A stretch of 48,785 nt of DNA from Algoriphagus sp. A40 (GTDB lineage Bacteria > Bacteroidota > Bacteroidia > Cytophagales > Cyclobacteriaceae). Position numbers and translations under genes: made by a program. The notes beneath the pieces are model-generated. The model saw only the letters and a program-made list of their open reading frames with translations, was not told the origin of the DNA and searched no databases. The stretch lies in the NCBI RefSeq assembly GCF_002002735.1, contig NZ_MUNY01000057.1, positions 1 through 48,785 on the forward strand. The letters run 5' to 3'. This document shows positions 41,870-48,785 of the stretch, piece after piece. The stretch's first letter is position 1, and every line of letters begins with the position of its first letter.

Positions 41870-42233
41870 TTAACGTCCCTTTGAGACCACTGCTTCTCAT
41901 ATTTCCCTACTCGCAGTAATGAATAATGGTTTTGGACTATGTGGCTACCCAACCGGCATACTGCCCATTGCTCTGCCAATAATCCCCATCCCAAACAGAA
42001 TCAGATCAATCCTCTCGAAGTCCCCTCGGCTTGCTTGAGGACCTCAATTGGCTTTGAAGTTATTTCAATGAACCAGTGTTTCTTCTGATCAAATATTCAC
42101 ACCGAAAAAAAGAGTTCAGTGGCGGGAACTCATGGAAGTAGTAAGATCAAAGTCCATTGTTTAGCGTGTGACCATTCCTGGGACTATGCAACAAGGAAAA
42201 AGGGGGACAGTATTCAAGTTTTATTTAGTCCAC
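41870..42233. other. Intergenic region without recognisable gene
   Basis: No convincing frame, RNA or complete element is seen in these 364 bases. The stretch ggggacagtattcaag (42205-42220) resembles the outer ends of some insertion sequences, but no inverted partner was found. It probably marks the right edge of the inserted DNA before the GDSL hydrolase gene. Confidence 0.4.
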
Positions 42234-43067
42234 TTACTCCGTCAAAAATTCCTTAAAAATCGGATAAAGCTCCTCTGCAATCATTCTGTACCCTTTATCC
42301 GAAGGATGAAGTCCATCATAAGTCACAGCAATGGATTTTTCCGGATAAGGATATTCGTCTTTTTCGGGATCAAAGGGAATGTCGATAAAATCCGGATACT
42401 TGAAATTCCGGTATTCCCCTGTTTTTGGATCTCTAAGTCGTTTGAATTTCACCAAGTCGGCATGTTCCATTCCTCCTTTATGGTACAAATCCACAACGGG
42501 GAAATTTTCCGCCTTGGCAATTGCGACAATGGCTTCAGCAAAAGACTCTAATTCCTGTCCATTTTTTTCCCTATAAGAGCCAAATGCACTGTTTTTATAA
42601 TTGTTGATATACACAAAATCCACCCGCTGCATGGGAGTGATCAAGATGATTTTGGCTTCTGGACTTAGGCTGCGCAAATTGTTGATGATTACTCTAAAGG
42701 CGCCAAACACAGTTTCAGGACCGGTGTCTTTTTGATAATCTTCCATTGTGCCCAGCGGCTTTCCTCCCCACCAGTCATTGGTCCCGAGAAAAACACTGTA
42801 CATATCCGCCCTTGGGATTTCCAGCTTGTCAAATTCCGTGGCAATTTTGACGGCTGTCCAGCCATTGAATCCTTTATTGACCACTTCGATTTCAGGATAT
42901 TTTTCTTCCACCAGGGTCAAATAGCCTTTGCTTATCCGGTTTCCGGTTTCATCCGGATGATCATTGAGGTAGGTTATTGAGTCTCCAATCGCCACCCAAG
43001 TCAAAGGTTTGGGACTAAACCCAAAGGAAAATACGAGGCAAATAAGGAGGAGGGCTGTTTTTTTCAT
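42234..43067 (-). CDS. SGNH/GDSL family hydrolase, secreted
   Basis: 277 residues from ATG 43067; a longer frame to 43088 starts earlier without need. Signal peptide (KKTALLLICLVFSFGFS). The SGNH motifs are GDSITYLND (Ser block), KGFNGWTAV (Gly), FLGTNDWWGG (Asn) and DGLHPSDKGYRM (Asp and His). It is probably a periplasmic esterase that removes acyl groups from glycans. It is divergent from the GH127 arabinofuranosidase, which fits deacetylation next to deglycosylation. Confidence 0.88.
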   Translation of the reverse strand: MKKTALLLICLVFSFGFSPKPLTWVAIGDSITYLNDHPDETGNRISKGYLTLVEEKYPEIEVVNKGFNGWTAVKIATEFDKLEIPRADMYSVFLGTNDWWGGKPLGTMEDYQKDTGPETVFGAFRVIINNLRSLSPEAKIILITPMQRVDFVYINNYKNSAFGSYREKNGQELESFAEAIVAIAKAENFPVVDLYHKGGMEHADLVKFKRLRDPKTGEYRNFKYPDFIDIPFDPEKDEYPYPEKSIAVTYDGLHPSDKGYRMIAEELYPIFKEFLTE

Positions 43068-43185
43068 TCGATTTAAAGGTGAATTCAATTTTAGGAATAG
43101 GCAATGTGTCTAAAATAAGCCTTTTTCAATTTGTTTTAGGCCGAAAAGAGTTGAATTCCCTACTTTTAATAAAACCCAAAAGTCC

Positions 43186-45108
43186 ATGAAGAAATCGATT
43201 TTTCACCTGTTTTTCCTTAGCTCAGTTCTCCCAGCTTTTGCCCAGGAAAATCCCGTGCAGCTTCAGCCACACCCCTTTTCTGAAATTAAGATCACGGACT
43301 CCTTTTGGAAACCCAAACTTGAAAAAGTCGCGAAATCAGCCCTTCCTGCATCAATTTACCAGACCGAGGAAAAAACTGGACGGATTCGGAATTTTGAAAA
43401 AGTAGCCAAAAAACAGGGTGAAGCCCACGAAGGAATCTACTACGATGACAGCGATGTCTACAAGGCTTTGGAGGCAATTGCCTATTCTTTACAGAATATT
43501 CCTGATCCGGCTTTGGAACAGAAAGCGGATGAGTGGATCGACAAAATCGCCGCAGCTCAGGAACCGGACGGCTACATCAATACTTTTTACTCCCTGACTG
43601 GCTTGGAAAAACGCTGGCAGGATATGGAAAAACACGAGGATTATTGTGCAGGGCATTTGATGGAAGCCGGGGTAGCCTACTATCAGGCTACCGGAAAAAG
43701 AAAACTTTTGGATGTAGCCATCCGAATGGCCGACCACATTGATACCCAGTTTAGGATTCCCAATAAGTCCTGGGTCAGCGGGCATGAGGAAATCGAACTT
43801 GCCTTGGTCAAGCTTTACAAGGTAACCGGCGAGCAAAAATACCTGGAATTGGCTGATTGGTTTTTGGACCAAAGAGGCAGAGGATATGGCAAAGGGGCTA
43901 TTTGGGACAAACCGGAATGGGGACCTAACTATGCACAGGACGGGGTTCCTGTCAAGGAGCAGAAAGAAATCACCGGACATGCCGTTCGTGCGATGTATTT
44001 ATACACTGGAGCCGCAGATGTTGCGGCAGCCAAAAATGATCCCGGCTACATGAACGCCATGAAGACGGTTTGGGAAGATGTGGTCTTTCGAAATATGTAC
44101 ATCACCGGCGGGATCGGCTCCTCCGGAAGCAATGAGGGTTTTTCAGTGGACTATGATTTGCCCAACGAAAATGCCTACAGCGAAACCTGCGCCTCGGTCG
44201 GAATGGTCTTTTGGAATCAGCGGATGAACCTGCTGGAAGGACAATCCCAATACATCGATGTACTCGAACGAAGTCTTTACAATGCTGCCTTAGATGGCCT
44301 CAGTCTTACCGGAGACCGATTTTTTTATGGAAATCCATTAGCTTCTAATGGTCAACATAACAGAAAGGAATGGTTTGGCACTGCCTGTTGCCCGTCCAAT
44401 ATTTCCCGATTGGTGGCTTCTGTCGGAGATTACATTTATGCCAAAAATGAAACGGGTATTTGGGTCAATCTTTTCATCGGAAATCAAACGGAATTTGAAA
44501 TTTCCGGCACCCGGATACCAGTAGAAATGAAAACCAATTACCCTTGGGACGGAGATATATCGGTTGAATTAAATCCCGAAAAGCCTACACAATTCGAAGT
44601 CAACCTAAGAATACCCGGATGGATCACCGGCGATCCTGTTCCTGGAGAACTCTACTCTTTCATTAATGAAAAAATGCCAGCTTATTCAGTTGCTATAAAT
44701 GGGGAAAATGTAAACGGGACAGTTAAAAACGGCTATTTGGTCCTGAATAGAAATTGGAAAAAAGGAGACAAAATCTCTCTCAACTTTCCTATGGAAGTTC
44801 GTGAAATTCAGTCAAGACCTGAGGTCTTGGCAAATCAGAACAGAGCAGCAATCCAGCGAGGCCCATTGGTGTATTGTGTCGAAGGTGCAGATAATAGGGG
44901 GAAGGCCCTGAATTTTTCACTTTCCGAAAATCCGGAGTTTCGGGTAAAAGATTTTCAGGTTTTGGATGAAAAGGTTAAGGCTATCACATTTAAAGCTTCA
45001 GGGCTTGACAACTCAGAGGCAAAGACTCTTACTGCGATTCCATATTACACTTGGGCCAATCGAGGGCCAAACGAAATGCAGGTTTGGTTTCCGGTAAGTC
45101 AAAAATAA
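43186..45108 (+). CDS. GH127 beta-L-arabinofuranosidase family protein
   Basis: 640 residues. Signal peptide (KSIFHLFFLSSVLPAFAQ). GH127 features: YYDDSDVYKALEAIAYSLQN, HEDYCAGHLMEAGVAYYQAT, ETCASVG (the Glu and Cys zinc ligands), and GTACCPSNISRLVASVGDY, where C401 or C402 corresponds to the catalytic or zinc-binding cysteine pair of the family. The enzyme should cleave beta-L-arabinofuranoside links in plant or algal glycoproteins and polysaccharides. The divergent GDSL hydrolase (118-bp gap) may act on the same substrate. GH127-like families also contain other activities. Confidence 0.9.
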   Translation: MKKSIFHLFFLSSVLPAFAQENPVQLQPHPFSEIKITDSFWKPKLEKVAKSALPASIYQTEEKTGRIRNFEKVAKKQGEAHEGIYYDDSDVYKALEAIAYSLQNIPDPALEQKADEWIDKIAAAQEPDGYINTFYSLTGLEKRWQDMEKHEDYCAGHLMEAGVAYYQATGKRKLLDVAIRMADHIDTQFRIPNKSWVSGHEEIELALVKLYKVTGEQKYLELADWFLDQRGRGYGKGAIWDKPEWGPNYAQDGVPVKEQKEITGHAVRAMYLYTGAADVAAAKNDPGYMNAMKTVWEDVVFRNMYITGGIGSSGSNEGFSVDYDLPNENAYSETCASVGMVFWNQRMNLLEGQSQYIDVLERSLYNAALDGLSLTGDRFFYGNPLASNGQHNRKEWFGTACCPSNISRLVASVGDYIYAKNETGIWVNLFIGNQTEFEISGTRIPVEMKTNYPWDGDISVELNPEKPTQFEVNLRIPGWITGDPVPGELYSFINEKMPAYSVAINGENVNGTVKNGYLVLNRNWKKGDKISLNFPMEVREIQSRPEVLANQNRAAIQRGPLVYCVEGADNRGKALNFSLSENPEFRVKDFQVLDEKVKAITFKASGLDNSEAKTLTAIPYYTWANRGPNEMQVWFPVSQK

Positions 45109-45206
45109 AGTCGAATTTTTGCGAGCTTCCTTATTGAATCGGTTCAAAAAAATATAAGATATTTACTACTTGAAAATTTTTACCACGATTTTAACTCAAT
45201 ATCTGA

Positions 45207-45875
45207 ATGAAAAAACTACTACTCTCTCTCTTTTTTATGTGCTCTGGGTTCAGTCTTTTGGCCCAAGAAACCACAACCAACAACTGGTACTCGGTCTCCG
45301 CCTCTGAAACAATCCTCTCATGGGGAAGCGTGGAGGCGACAGGATTGGAAACGAACAATGTCGCCCGCTTCACTCCATTTATCAACCTTGGAGTTCAGCT
45401 GCACAAAGACTTTAGCGAAAAATCCGGATTTTATACCGGTTTGGCAGTTCGAAACGTCGGTATCATCACGGATTTGAATGATTCAGTGCGGGTCAAACAA
45501 CGAGTCTACACAGTTGGGATTCCGGTCGCAGTCAAATTCGGAGACATGAATGGAAATATGGCAGCCTTCGGCTTGGACAACGAATTTGCCGTCAACTACA
45601 AGCAAAAAACCTATGTCAATGACGAAAAGTCCAAAACCAACATCTGGTTCAGTGACCGGACCAAAATCTATTTGCCTTCTCTTTTTGTTGAGGTTAAATC
45701 CAAAATGGGAAACTACATCCGGTTTAAATATTACCTCACTGACTTCTTGGAAACAGGAAATCAAAAAGTGAATGTGGCTGGATTGGATTACAATCCTACC
45801 AAGAGTACAATGATGTACATTTCGGTGGGGTATGCGATAAAAACCAAGGAATTCATCAAGAAATCGGGAACCTAA
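45207..45875 (+). CDS. Secreted outer-membrane-beta-barrel-like protein
   Basis: 222 residues. Signal peptide (KKLLLSLFFMCSGFSLLAQ). The rest is beta-rich with alternating hydrophobic residues and an aromatic C-terminal strand (MMYISVGYAIKTKEF), typical of small outer-membrane barrels. No family is recognised. It follows the GH127 gene by 98 bp on the same strand and has a very strong terminator after it, so it may share that transcript or be alone. Confidence 0.7.
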   Translation: MKKLLLSLFFMCSGFSLLAQETTTNNWYSVSASETILSWGSVEATGLETNNVARFTPFINLGVQLHKDFSEKSGFYTGLAVRNVGIITDLNDSVRVKQRVYTVGIPVAVKFGDMNGNMAAFGLDNEFAVNYKQKTYVNDEKSKTNIWFSDRTKIYLPSLFVEVKSKMGNYIRFKYYLTDFLETGNQKVNVAGLDYNPTKSTMMYISVGYAIKTKEFIKKSGT

Positions 45876-45893
45876 ACTGATCTTATTTATACA

Positions 45894-45930
45894 AAAAACG
45901 GCTGCCAGAGCGATTCTGGCAGCCGTTTTT
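45894..45930. terminator. Strong bidirectional terminator
   Basis: A 16-bp perfect stem (45894-45909 with 45915-45930; core CGGCTGCCAGA) with a 5-base loop and T-runs on both strands. It separates the barrel gene from fumC. Confidence 0.92.
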
Positions 45931-45948
45931 GTTTTGTTTTCTGGAAAA

Positions 45949-47349
45949 TCACTTAAGGCTTCCTATCATATCCTCCGGTTTCACCCACTCGTCGAATTGC
46001 TCCGAAGTCAGCAGATTCAAGGCAATCGCCGCTTCTCTGAGGCTTGATCCTTCCTTATGGGCTTTTTTCGCTATTGCAGCAGCATTTTCGTAACCGATAT
46101 AGGGATTCAATGCTGTTACGAGCATCAATGAATTTTCCAAGTGACGCTGAATCATGGCTGAATTTGGCTCGATTCCGATCGCGCAGTTGTCATTGAAAGA
46201 CACACAGGCATCGCCAATCAATCTCGCAGATTGAAGGAAATTGGCTGCAATCAATGGCTTGAAAACATTCAATTCGAAATGACCAAGTGATCCACCAATT
46301 GAAATCGCCACATCATTTCCCATAACTTGAGCTGCAACCATAGTAATGGCTTCCACTTGAGTTGGGTTTACTTTGCCTGGCATGATGGAGGACCCAGGCT
46401 CGTTTTCAGGGATCAGGATTTCACCGATTCCGGATCTTGGACCGGAGGAAAGCATACGGATATCGTTTGCGATTTTCATCAATGCCACGGCCAATTGTTT
46501 CAATGCCCCGTGAGTTTCCACCATCCCGTCGTGGGCAGCCAAGGCTTCAAATTTATTGGGTGCAGTCACAAAAGGATGACCGGATAGCTCCGCAATCTTT
46601 TTTGCCACTAATTCAGAGTAGCCTTGTGGAGTATTCATACCAGTTCCCACTGCTGTACCGCCCAAAGCCAGTTCAGAAAGGTGAGAAAGGGTATTTTTCA
46701 AAGCTCTCAAGCCATGATCCAACTGGGCTACGTACCCGCTGAATTCTTGGCCCAAAGTAAGTGGAGTGGCATCCATGAAGTGGGTTCGGCCGATTTTCAC
46801 CACATTTTTGAAAGCCTCCGCTTTGGCAGCTAGTGTATCTCTCAGTTTTTGAACTCCGGGAATTGTCGTTTCCACCACCATCTTATAGGCCGCGATATGC
46901 ATTGCCGTTGGGTAAGTGTCGTTGGAGGACTGGGACTTGTTTACATCGTCATTAGGATGGATTTTCTTTTTGGCATCCTCCAAAGAACCTCCCAAAATCA
47001 CGTGAGCCCGATAGGCGATCACTTCGTTTGAGTTCATATTGGACTGGGTACCTGATCCGGTCTGCCAGATGACTAGCGGAAATTGATCATCATGTTGGCC
47101 TGCCAGAATTTCGTCGCAGACCGTACCAATGATCTCAGCTTTATCCTGATCCAAAACACCCAATTCAGCATTGGTCAAGGCAGCAGCTTTTTTCAAAATC
47201 GCAAATGCTCGGATTATCTCAATCGGCATGCGGCTTTTTTCACCGCCGATTTTGAAATTGTTGATGGAGCGTTGGGTCTGGGCTCCCCAGTATTTGTCAG
47301 CAGGAACCTCTACAGGCCCCATGGTGTCTTTTTCGATTCGGATTGACAT
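45949..47349 (-). CDS. fumC: Class II fumarate hydratase
   Basis: 466 residues. [19 protein letters not shown] at the start, [19 protein letters not shown], and the family signature [16 protein letters not shown] near residue 315 (catalytic serine loop). It hydrates fumarate to malate in the TCA cycle and has no iron cluster. It stands alone, with a strong terminator after it and a -7 box before it. The assignment is secure. Confidence 0.97.
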   Translation of the reverse strand: MSIRIEKDTMGPVEVPADKYWGAQTQRSINNFKIGGEKSRMPIEIIRAFAILKKAAALTNAELGVLDQDKAEIIGTVCDEILAGQHDDQFPLVIWQTGSGTQSNMNSNEVIAYRAHVILGGSLEDAKKKIHPNDDVNKSQSSNDTYPTAMHIAAYKMVVETTIPGVQKLRDTLAAKAEAFKNVVKIGRTHFMDATPLTLGQEFSGYVAQLDHGLRALKNTLSHLSELALGGTAVGTGMNTPQGYSELVAKKIAELSGHPFVTAPNKFEALAAHDGMVETHGALKQLAVALMKIANDIRMLSSGPRSGIGEILIPENEPGSSIMPGKVNPTQVEAITMVAAQVMGNDVAISIGGSLGHFELNVFKPLIAANFLQSARLIGDACVSFNDNCAIGIEPNSAMIQRHLENSLMLVTALNPYIGYENAAAIAKKAHKEGSSLREAAIALNLLTSEQFDEWVKPEDMIGSLK

Positions 47350-47381
47350 GGTATTTGGGATAGGTGTTTGATTTTCGGGCG

Positions 47382-47389
47382 CAAAGTTA
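47382..47389 (-). promoter_or_regulatory. -7 promoter box of fumC
   Basis: TAACTTTG on the minus strand is a perfect TAnnTTTG box, 32 bases from ATG 47349, with TTA at the -33 position. Confidence 0.58.
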
Positions 47390-47441
47390 ATGTCTGATGG
47401 CCTTTTAGCCTAAGAAGTGGGATGATAGTTGTGGGACTTTG

Positions 47442-47577
47442 GTCAACGGCTAACGGTCGACAGTCCACGGCAGGCATAAAGAAACTTCATTCGATTGAAT
47501 TCCCAAGTTACCGTTTTGGCTTCCGAATTCAGCTCTGCTCTCGGTCGGCAGTCGACCGTGGTCTTTGGACGGTCGAC
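47442..47577. repeat. Second copy of the GTCGACCGT/GTCCACGG repeat family
   Basis: GTCAACGGCTAACGGTCGAC and AGTCCACGG on the left, and GTCGACCGTGGTCTTTGGAC and GGTCGAC on the right, form an imperfect inverted pair around 65 bp of unrelated DNA. It resembles the element at 18535-18628. The 260-bp gap between fumC and the next gene holds this and the fumC promoter. Confidence 0.6.
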
Positions 47578-47609
47578 TATTTTTACTGGGACTGCCTACT
47601 GGGAACTGG

Positions 47610-48101
47610 TCACTCCTTCCCCTTCATCTCAAAATTGATCAGTTCATGAAAAACTTCTCTGGAAGCTTTGACCTGTCTTTGGAAAAAGAAGATTCCCATG
47701 GCATAATTCAGTATTGCCAATGCCAGACAGATAATTCCGTATTCAATATTTCGAAGGGGTGCAAAATAAAATCCGGCAAAGGCCAGCAAAATGACGCTCC
47801 AAAATGCCAGAAAAAAAAAGGTGGTCGGAAAAAGCTTATACCTGATAAAGATGATGGATCCCCTTGGCGTCGATTCTACTTCCCCGGTTATTAAGGGGAG
47901 AAAGGAATCACCCCTTGTGATAGCACGGGAAATTCTGAATCCTTCCTGACCTATCATCCCATTAAACCTGACTTTTGGATCCTGCTGAGTTCTTACATCC
48001 AAAAAATTGACCTCCCGGGTTACACGGATCAAATGCCCCAACACCTCCTCTTTGGTGAGGGCACTTACAAGTGTTTCGCTATGGAAGGGCAGGAGTTTCA
48101 A
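47610..48101 (-). CDS. Hypothetical two-helix membrane protein
   Basis: 163 residues with a TTG start (48101); no in-frame ATG lies close and the frame is open. A soluble N-terminal part (about 1-90) precedes two helices (FPTTFFFLAFWSVILLAFAGF and IEYGIICLALAILNYAMGIF), and the tail is basic and ends in EMKGKE. I recognise no family. It begins 6 bp after the ridA stop on the same strand, so they are probably one operon. Confidence 0.7.
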   Translation of the reverse strand: MKLLPFHSETLVSALTKEEVLGHLIRVTREVNFLDVRTQQDPKVRFNGMIGQEGFRISRAITRGDSFLPLITGEVESTPRGSIIFIRYKLFPTTFFFLAFWSVILLAFAGFYFAPLRNIEYGIICLALAILNYAMGIFFFQRQVKASREVFHELINFEMKGKE

Positions 48102-48107
48102 AATCTA

Positions 48108-48488
48108 TTATTTCACGGCTATACAGGAAATTTCCACATTCACATTTTTGGGAAGCTTGCTTACTTCAACTGTTTCCCGAGCAGGAGGGTTTGATTTGAA
48201 ATACTGGCCATAGGCTTCGTTGATCGTACCAAACTGCCCCATGTCACGGATAAAAATCGTGCACTTCACCACATCCGAAAACGAAAAACCTGCTACCCTC
48301 AGTACAGCTTCCATGTTTTTCATTACCGCATGAGTCTCCTCGGTAATGTTTTCATTAATCAACTCACCTGTTTCCGGATCCAGGGCAATTTGTCCAGAAA
48401 GGTATAGGGTATTTCCTGCCAAAACTGCCTGGGAATAGGGTCCAATAGGCGCAGGAGCTTCGGGAGTGAAAATGATTTGGTTTGACAT
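48108..48488 (-). CDS. ridA: RidA family enamine/imine deaminase
   Basis: 126 residues. Family motifs GPYSQAVLAGNTLYLSGQI, DPETGELI, DVVKCTIFIRDM and, at the C-terminus, NPPARETVEVSKLPKNVNVE with the catalytic arginine region. RidA hydrolyses reactive 2-aminoacrylate and related enamines to protect PLP enzymes. Its start lies 12 bp from a long heptanucleotide tandem repeat that may affect its transcription. Confidence 0.93.
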   Translation of the reverse strand: MSNQIIFTPEAPAPIGPYSQAVLAGNTLYLSGQIALDPETGELINENITEETHAVMKNMEAVLRVAGFSFSDVVKCTIFIRDMGQFGTINEAYGQYFKSNPPARETVEVSKLPKNVNVEISCIAVK

Positions 48489-48500
48489 GGAAAATAAACG

Positions 48501-48577
48501 TTAATGGTTAATGGTTAATGGTTAATGGTTAATGGTTAATGGTTAATAGTTAATGGTTAATGGTTAATGGTTAATTA
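48501..48577. repeat. Heptanucleotide tandem repeat (TTAATGG)n upstream of ridA
   Basis: Eleven consecutive 7-bp units, most of them TTAATGG, with TTAATAG at unit 7 and TTAATTA at unit 11. Runs of this sort change length by slippage. It begins 12 bp before the ridA start codon and so lies in the promoter or leader region. Confidence 0.9.
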
Positions 48578-48721
48578 GTTATCAGTCCATGATTTTGGCG
48601 ATATGCATTCTGGAATGAATTACTAAATTCTGCTTACTGCCTGCTCCTACAGATAACGGCTTCGACTCCGCTACCAATGACGAGATAATATTTATTTTGA
48701 TTTTATTCAATTATCGAATGT

Positions 48722-48785
48722 TTATTTTGTCTGGTATACTTCCATATTCATTTCTGCTGCAAGCTTGAGAACATATTTCTTTTTT
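48722..48785 (-). CDS. C-terminal end of a gene running in from the right edge
   Basis: On the minus strand a frame gives KKKYVLKLAAEMNMEVYQTK and a stop at 48722-48724. The composition is protein-like, but 20 residues are too few to name a family. The next gene on this strand is the ridA unit, and 144 bp with the tandem repeat lie between. Confidence 0.4.
   Translation of the reverse strand, partial: KKKYVLKLAAEMNMEVYQTK

Noticed and set aside
42200..42225. Insertion-sequence end (ggggacagtattcaag)
   Set aside because: No inverted partner, target duplication or transposase could be found nearby.
48501..48577. Possible CRISPR array
   Set aside because: Units are 7 bp with no spacers, so it is a simple tandem repeat.

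Overview
The window comes from a Bacteroidota chromosome, most likely a Cytophagales member of the Algoriphagus/Cyclobacteriaceae kind. This is an inference. It rests on CarboxypepD_reg-type TonB receptors, a DUF4403 lipoprotein, a YtxJ-like protein, an aerobic kynurenine operon, many surface lipoproteins and glycoside hydrolases, and repeated perfect matches to the Bacteroidota -7 promoter box TAnnTTTG in front of genes (positions 1459, 7608, 14027, 19174, 19330, 33207, 39303, 41637, 47382). No phage, plasmid or CRISPR locus is seen.

Layout. 1-982: the N-terminal third of a TonB-dependent receptor, cut by the window edge. 1110-4835: a YtxJ thioredoxin-like protein, a DUF4403 lipoprotein whose 3' end carries a partial duplication around a palindromic element, and a two-gene unit of an LGFP-repeat metzincin-like protease and a HEAT-like protein. 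4942-11793: an acetate module made of a DEDDh exonuclease, a cNMP/CBS/DUF294 nucleotidyltransferase-like protein, acs, a sodium:solute symporter and its DUF4212 small subunit. 12033-15083: a ZIP transporter, ApbE and RuvB. 15146-15678: a ParE/antitoxin pair whose toxin is broken by a stop. 15861-19142: the operon nbaC-kynU-kmo, which turns kynurenine into the quinolinate precursor. 19361-20958: an M19 dipeptidase coupled to a thiamine-pyrophosphokinase-like protein. 21195-22405: a DUF433/DUF5615 toxin-antitoxin pair whose toxin reads in frame into a nitroreductase. 22451-26331: an S10 peptidase and a second TonB receptor.

26564-36534 is a periplasmic sugar-oxidation and glycan region: a PVC-type cytochrome c dehydrogenase lipoprotein, an FG-GAP lipoprotein, a GH29 fucosidase, a gluconate-2-dehydrogenase-subunit-3-like protein with its GMC oxidoreductase, and a ThuA protein. 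A GDSL hydrolase and a GH127 arabinofuranosidase follow at 42234-45108. These probably strip sugars from glycans and oxidise them, passing electrons to cytochrome c.

Between them lie the rpsP-rimM-trmD-rplS operon (37001-39249) and tRNA-Arg(CCU) at 39494. The tRNA acceptor stem is mismatched. It is followed by about 2.6 kb of accessory DNA with two decayed gene fragments, an AlbA_2/Schlafen-like protein with a small partner, and a free-standing small membrane protein. This looks like the scar of a tRNA-targeted integration. The window ends with fumC, a membrane protein, ridA and a (TTAATGG)n tandem repeat just upstream of ridA.

The least ordinary items are the LGFP-metzincin/HEAT pair, the tRNA-Arg island with its AlbA_2 pair and peptide, the toxin-nitroreductase fusion, and the broken ParE toxin.
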